DNA of 64,000 nt, from NCBI GenBank assembly GCA_907164885.2, contig OU015496.1, positions 183,777,874-183,841,873 of the forward strand. Direction: 5' to 3'. A program made the position numbers and the translations under genes. Positions 61,895 to 64,000 of this stretch are shown one piece after another. Positions within the stretch are counted from its first letter, which is position 1. Each line of letters starts with the position of its first letter. The DNA is from Dolomedes plantarius. Its lineage: Eukaryota > Arthropoda > Arachnida > Araneae > Dolomedidae. Below the pieces are notes generated by a model. It was not told where the DNA came from. It made no database searches and was given only the letters and a program-made list of their open reading frames with translations.

Positions 61895-64000
61895 CTAAGG
61901 GTAAAAAAAGGGAAATTTAAATAGGAATATTTGTAAACTATTGCTGGAATTAATATATTCAAATTCCGAATGCTTATTTTACCCTCCTCTCAGCCAGCGA
62001 CGTAGATGCCAAGGCAGAGCTGAAGTGCGGGACTGTAAAGAAGTAATGTCGAAAACTATGTCGTAAGAGGTACGGGGCTGAGTTTTGTTCCACGCGGTTG
62101 ATGATTTTGCTGTACTTTACTTTATTAAACTGTTTTGTTTTGTTTTTGCCTGAAATTCGTTTTCTCTCCGTTTTTCATCTTTTTCTCACTTTATTCCTCC
62201 TTTTTCTTGGACTCTGATTCACGCTGTTCATTGGTCGTCATCTCGCTTTTTGATTCTTTCCTCCAACTGTTCCAGGATCCGATGAGTTTCACTTCCCCAA
62301 CTCCCCTTTTTATTGCTAGTCATTTCCCTTTGGTACACGTGACCACGCTCTTGCTTGGAGCTTCGCTCCGTCTTAATTCCCCCCCTCCTCCTATATGTTT
62401 TACTTTTACTAGAACTATCGAAGCTTTTTCTTGTTTCTCCCATTTTCTATTTTCCTTCCTACTTTCATTTTTTACTGATCACTGAAGCTTTATGCTTTGC
62501 TATATCATCCTACAGTGGAGGGCCCGGCCCATGTATTGTAGTTCCCACTACTCTTCCTGAAAGTCCTAAAGGATTTTGCTGTAAGTGTTGATGATATGTA
62601 TAAAGTAGGTTGCAACTGTGACGCTGATCGCCGGTTATGCAACACTGATATATTTTACTTGGGTGTATATTCAAGAAGCAAATTGCTTTGTAAAACTTCG
62701 TTTTTTTATTAAAATTTGAAGCCAGAATTTTCTTCTCAGATAGTAAGAACTTCATAAACCTGAAAACTTTGCTAATTGGGGATTATTGATGTACCAACAA
62801 CTATTTTTACCCTTAGATAAGGAACAAAACATGCGTATCAAAAGTACCAGTCTTGAGGGATTCCCGTTTGAATGCTTATTTTAACTAAATATTTCAGTCT
62901 GTATACAAGTGTGTTGTTCATTCTTTGAAGTTCCAAGTAGAAACTGTCTGTAATATCGAAAAACACATAGGCACGAATCCATATTAAATTAAGTTGCATA
63001 TTTCTGGCTGAAAATTGGTGTTTTGAGAAATAATTAAACAAAAGAAAGCTCTCTAAATCGCCGCTTAGACGTCCGTTGAAGCTGGATCGAAATTTCTGAA
63101 GATGGGCGCTTCGCGTTCTTCCAATAACAAGCATACACTCTATTAGAAAAGCCCAAAATGTGCAGATGTGTGCGATTATAAATTTTAGAACTCTCTTTCG
63201 TTGTACATATGTGAGGTCGTTGTTCATATGAATAGTGCAGTCAATCGCAAAAGTTTTTTAAAAATTTTGTCTGCTGAGGGGACGGGGGAGCCAAAAGCCG
63301 GTAGTATGTACTACTTGACACGGCTCCCAATTCCTAAATTATTAAAGCGAACAGGCGGACCCTCGGCTGCGTATTCAGATCATTGCGTAGCGACTGGTAG
63401 GCAGGTTTATCCACGCCGCATACCTAACGGTTGGGTCGGTATATTGATTAGTGATTATTTTGTCAGCTATCAATTTTTATTTGTACACTGCATCTGATTG
63501 AGCATGGCGGGCTACAATGTTTTCTTACTGTAGAGCCGCTAACTCGAAGACTTGTGAGTTCTTAGAATGGTTACGAACACTATTTCAACAATAGTAACAT
63601 TTATATACAACATTAATTTTTCTAATACATTAATTTGAAGTAGATTTAACAGAATGTAACAGAATATTTAGATTTAACAGTGCTAACAGAATGGAACGCT
63701 TCTCGTATCCCAACACTCTGTCTCCTTTTAAAGTGAGTTCTTCTTTACAGCACCGCCGTCCTTTAGGCGTTGCCACATGCGCGTAATGTCTTCATAAGTC
63801 TTAAATCATGGGGTTCCGTCGGTGGCCGTCAGGATCCACCATACCCCCCCCCCCCCGGTTGGACGAATGTCCAAAGTTAGTTCAGAATAGGTAGGGGACT
63901 AATATTAGTGATGGGTCTCTTAAGTGATCCCCAGGTGGTCTTCACCTCGACAACTCTGACGACTCCATTATCACCAGGAAGCGTTTTTATGACTCATCCC
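61895..64000. other. Region upstream of channel exon A
   Basis: No TM1 exon found. 62130-62480 is strongly pyrimidine-biased on the plus strand and may be part of an old repeat. 62513-62569 has a plus-strand acceptor-like (ATCATCCTACAG) and a donor-like GTAAGT with an open frame (GGPGPCIVVPTTLPESPKGF) but no partner exons. 63280-63470 is GC-richer with an open plus frame of unknown identity. A run of 14 C lies at 63846-63859. Confidence 0.35.

Noticed and set aside
62513..62569. Plus-strand segment with acceptor- and donor-like borders and an open frame
   Set aside because: A single 57-base candidate with no partner exon and no family motif; splice-like sites of this quality occur by chance.
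63201..63497. 98-residue plus-strand frame in GC-richer DNA
   Set aside because: No recognisable motif, no splice or promoter context, and no second copy in the window.

Overview
The window is eukaryotic, from an animal and most likely an arthropod; a spider or other chelicerate would fit, but that is inference. It is AT-rich, has no operon-like organisation, and its only clear host gene has GT-AG introns of 1.8-16.5 kb filled with transposable elements. Nearly everything else is transposon, mostly decayed and repeatedly nested.

Host gene. On the minus strand seven short exons run from 61.9 kb down to 18.2 kb: 61756-61894, 56079-56206, about 52826-52944, 41017-41219, 36618-36744, 20007-20064 and 18161-18218. 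Each has a plausible acceptor and donor, all reading phases join without conflict, and together they read as the extracellular domain of a DEG/ENaC (pickpocket/ASIC-like) sodium channel. The exons for TM1, TM2 and one segment between the 41.0 and 36.7 kb exons were not found. The elements between 20 and 61 kb all lie in its introns.

Layout. 0-12.1 kb: an R1/jockey-type LINE split by a degenerate autonomous Helitron (Rep + Pif1-like helicase, minus strand) and a short Helitron; small Harbinger-like and piggyBac-like MITEs are nested inside. 12.4-17.2 kb: a composite non-autonomous Helitron carrying a piggyBac with broken transposase; a second copy of this composite at 48.6-51.6 kb lacks the piggyBac. 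19-21.1 kb: two mariner/IS630-type remnants. 21.1-35.3 kb: a Ty3/gypsy element whose pol order is PR-INT-RT-RNase H (Gmr1-like, copia-style order) and whose 1.1-kb terminal repeats are inverted instead of direct, bounded by a CCCT duplication. Its left repeat is interrupted by a young 6.3-kb non-coding LTR element (LARD) with 1.85-kb LTRs and a GTGC duplication. 36-41 kb: a tRNA-derived SINE, a hAT MITE, and a ~175-bp satellite with a TTAA-flanked MITE. 41.5-47.8 kb: a conventional-order gypsy element on the minus strand with unequal LTRs that carry a tRNA-like segment. 54.7-55.5 kb: a hAT element with a nested element and a long TA run. 56.8-57.8 kb: two more SINE copies. 58.7-60.8 kb: a mariner transposase split by a Harbinger-like element.

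No bacterial or phage genes, CRISPR array, rRNA operon or convincing functional tRNA gene was seen. The most unusual object is the inverted-repeat gypsy element with copia-like domain order.
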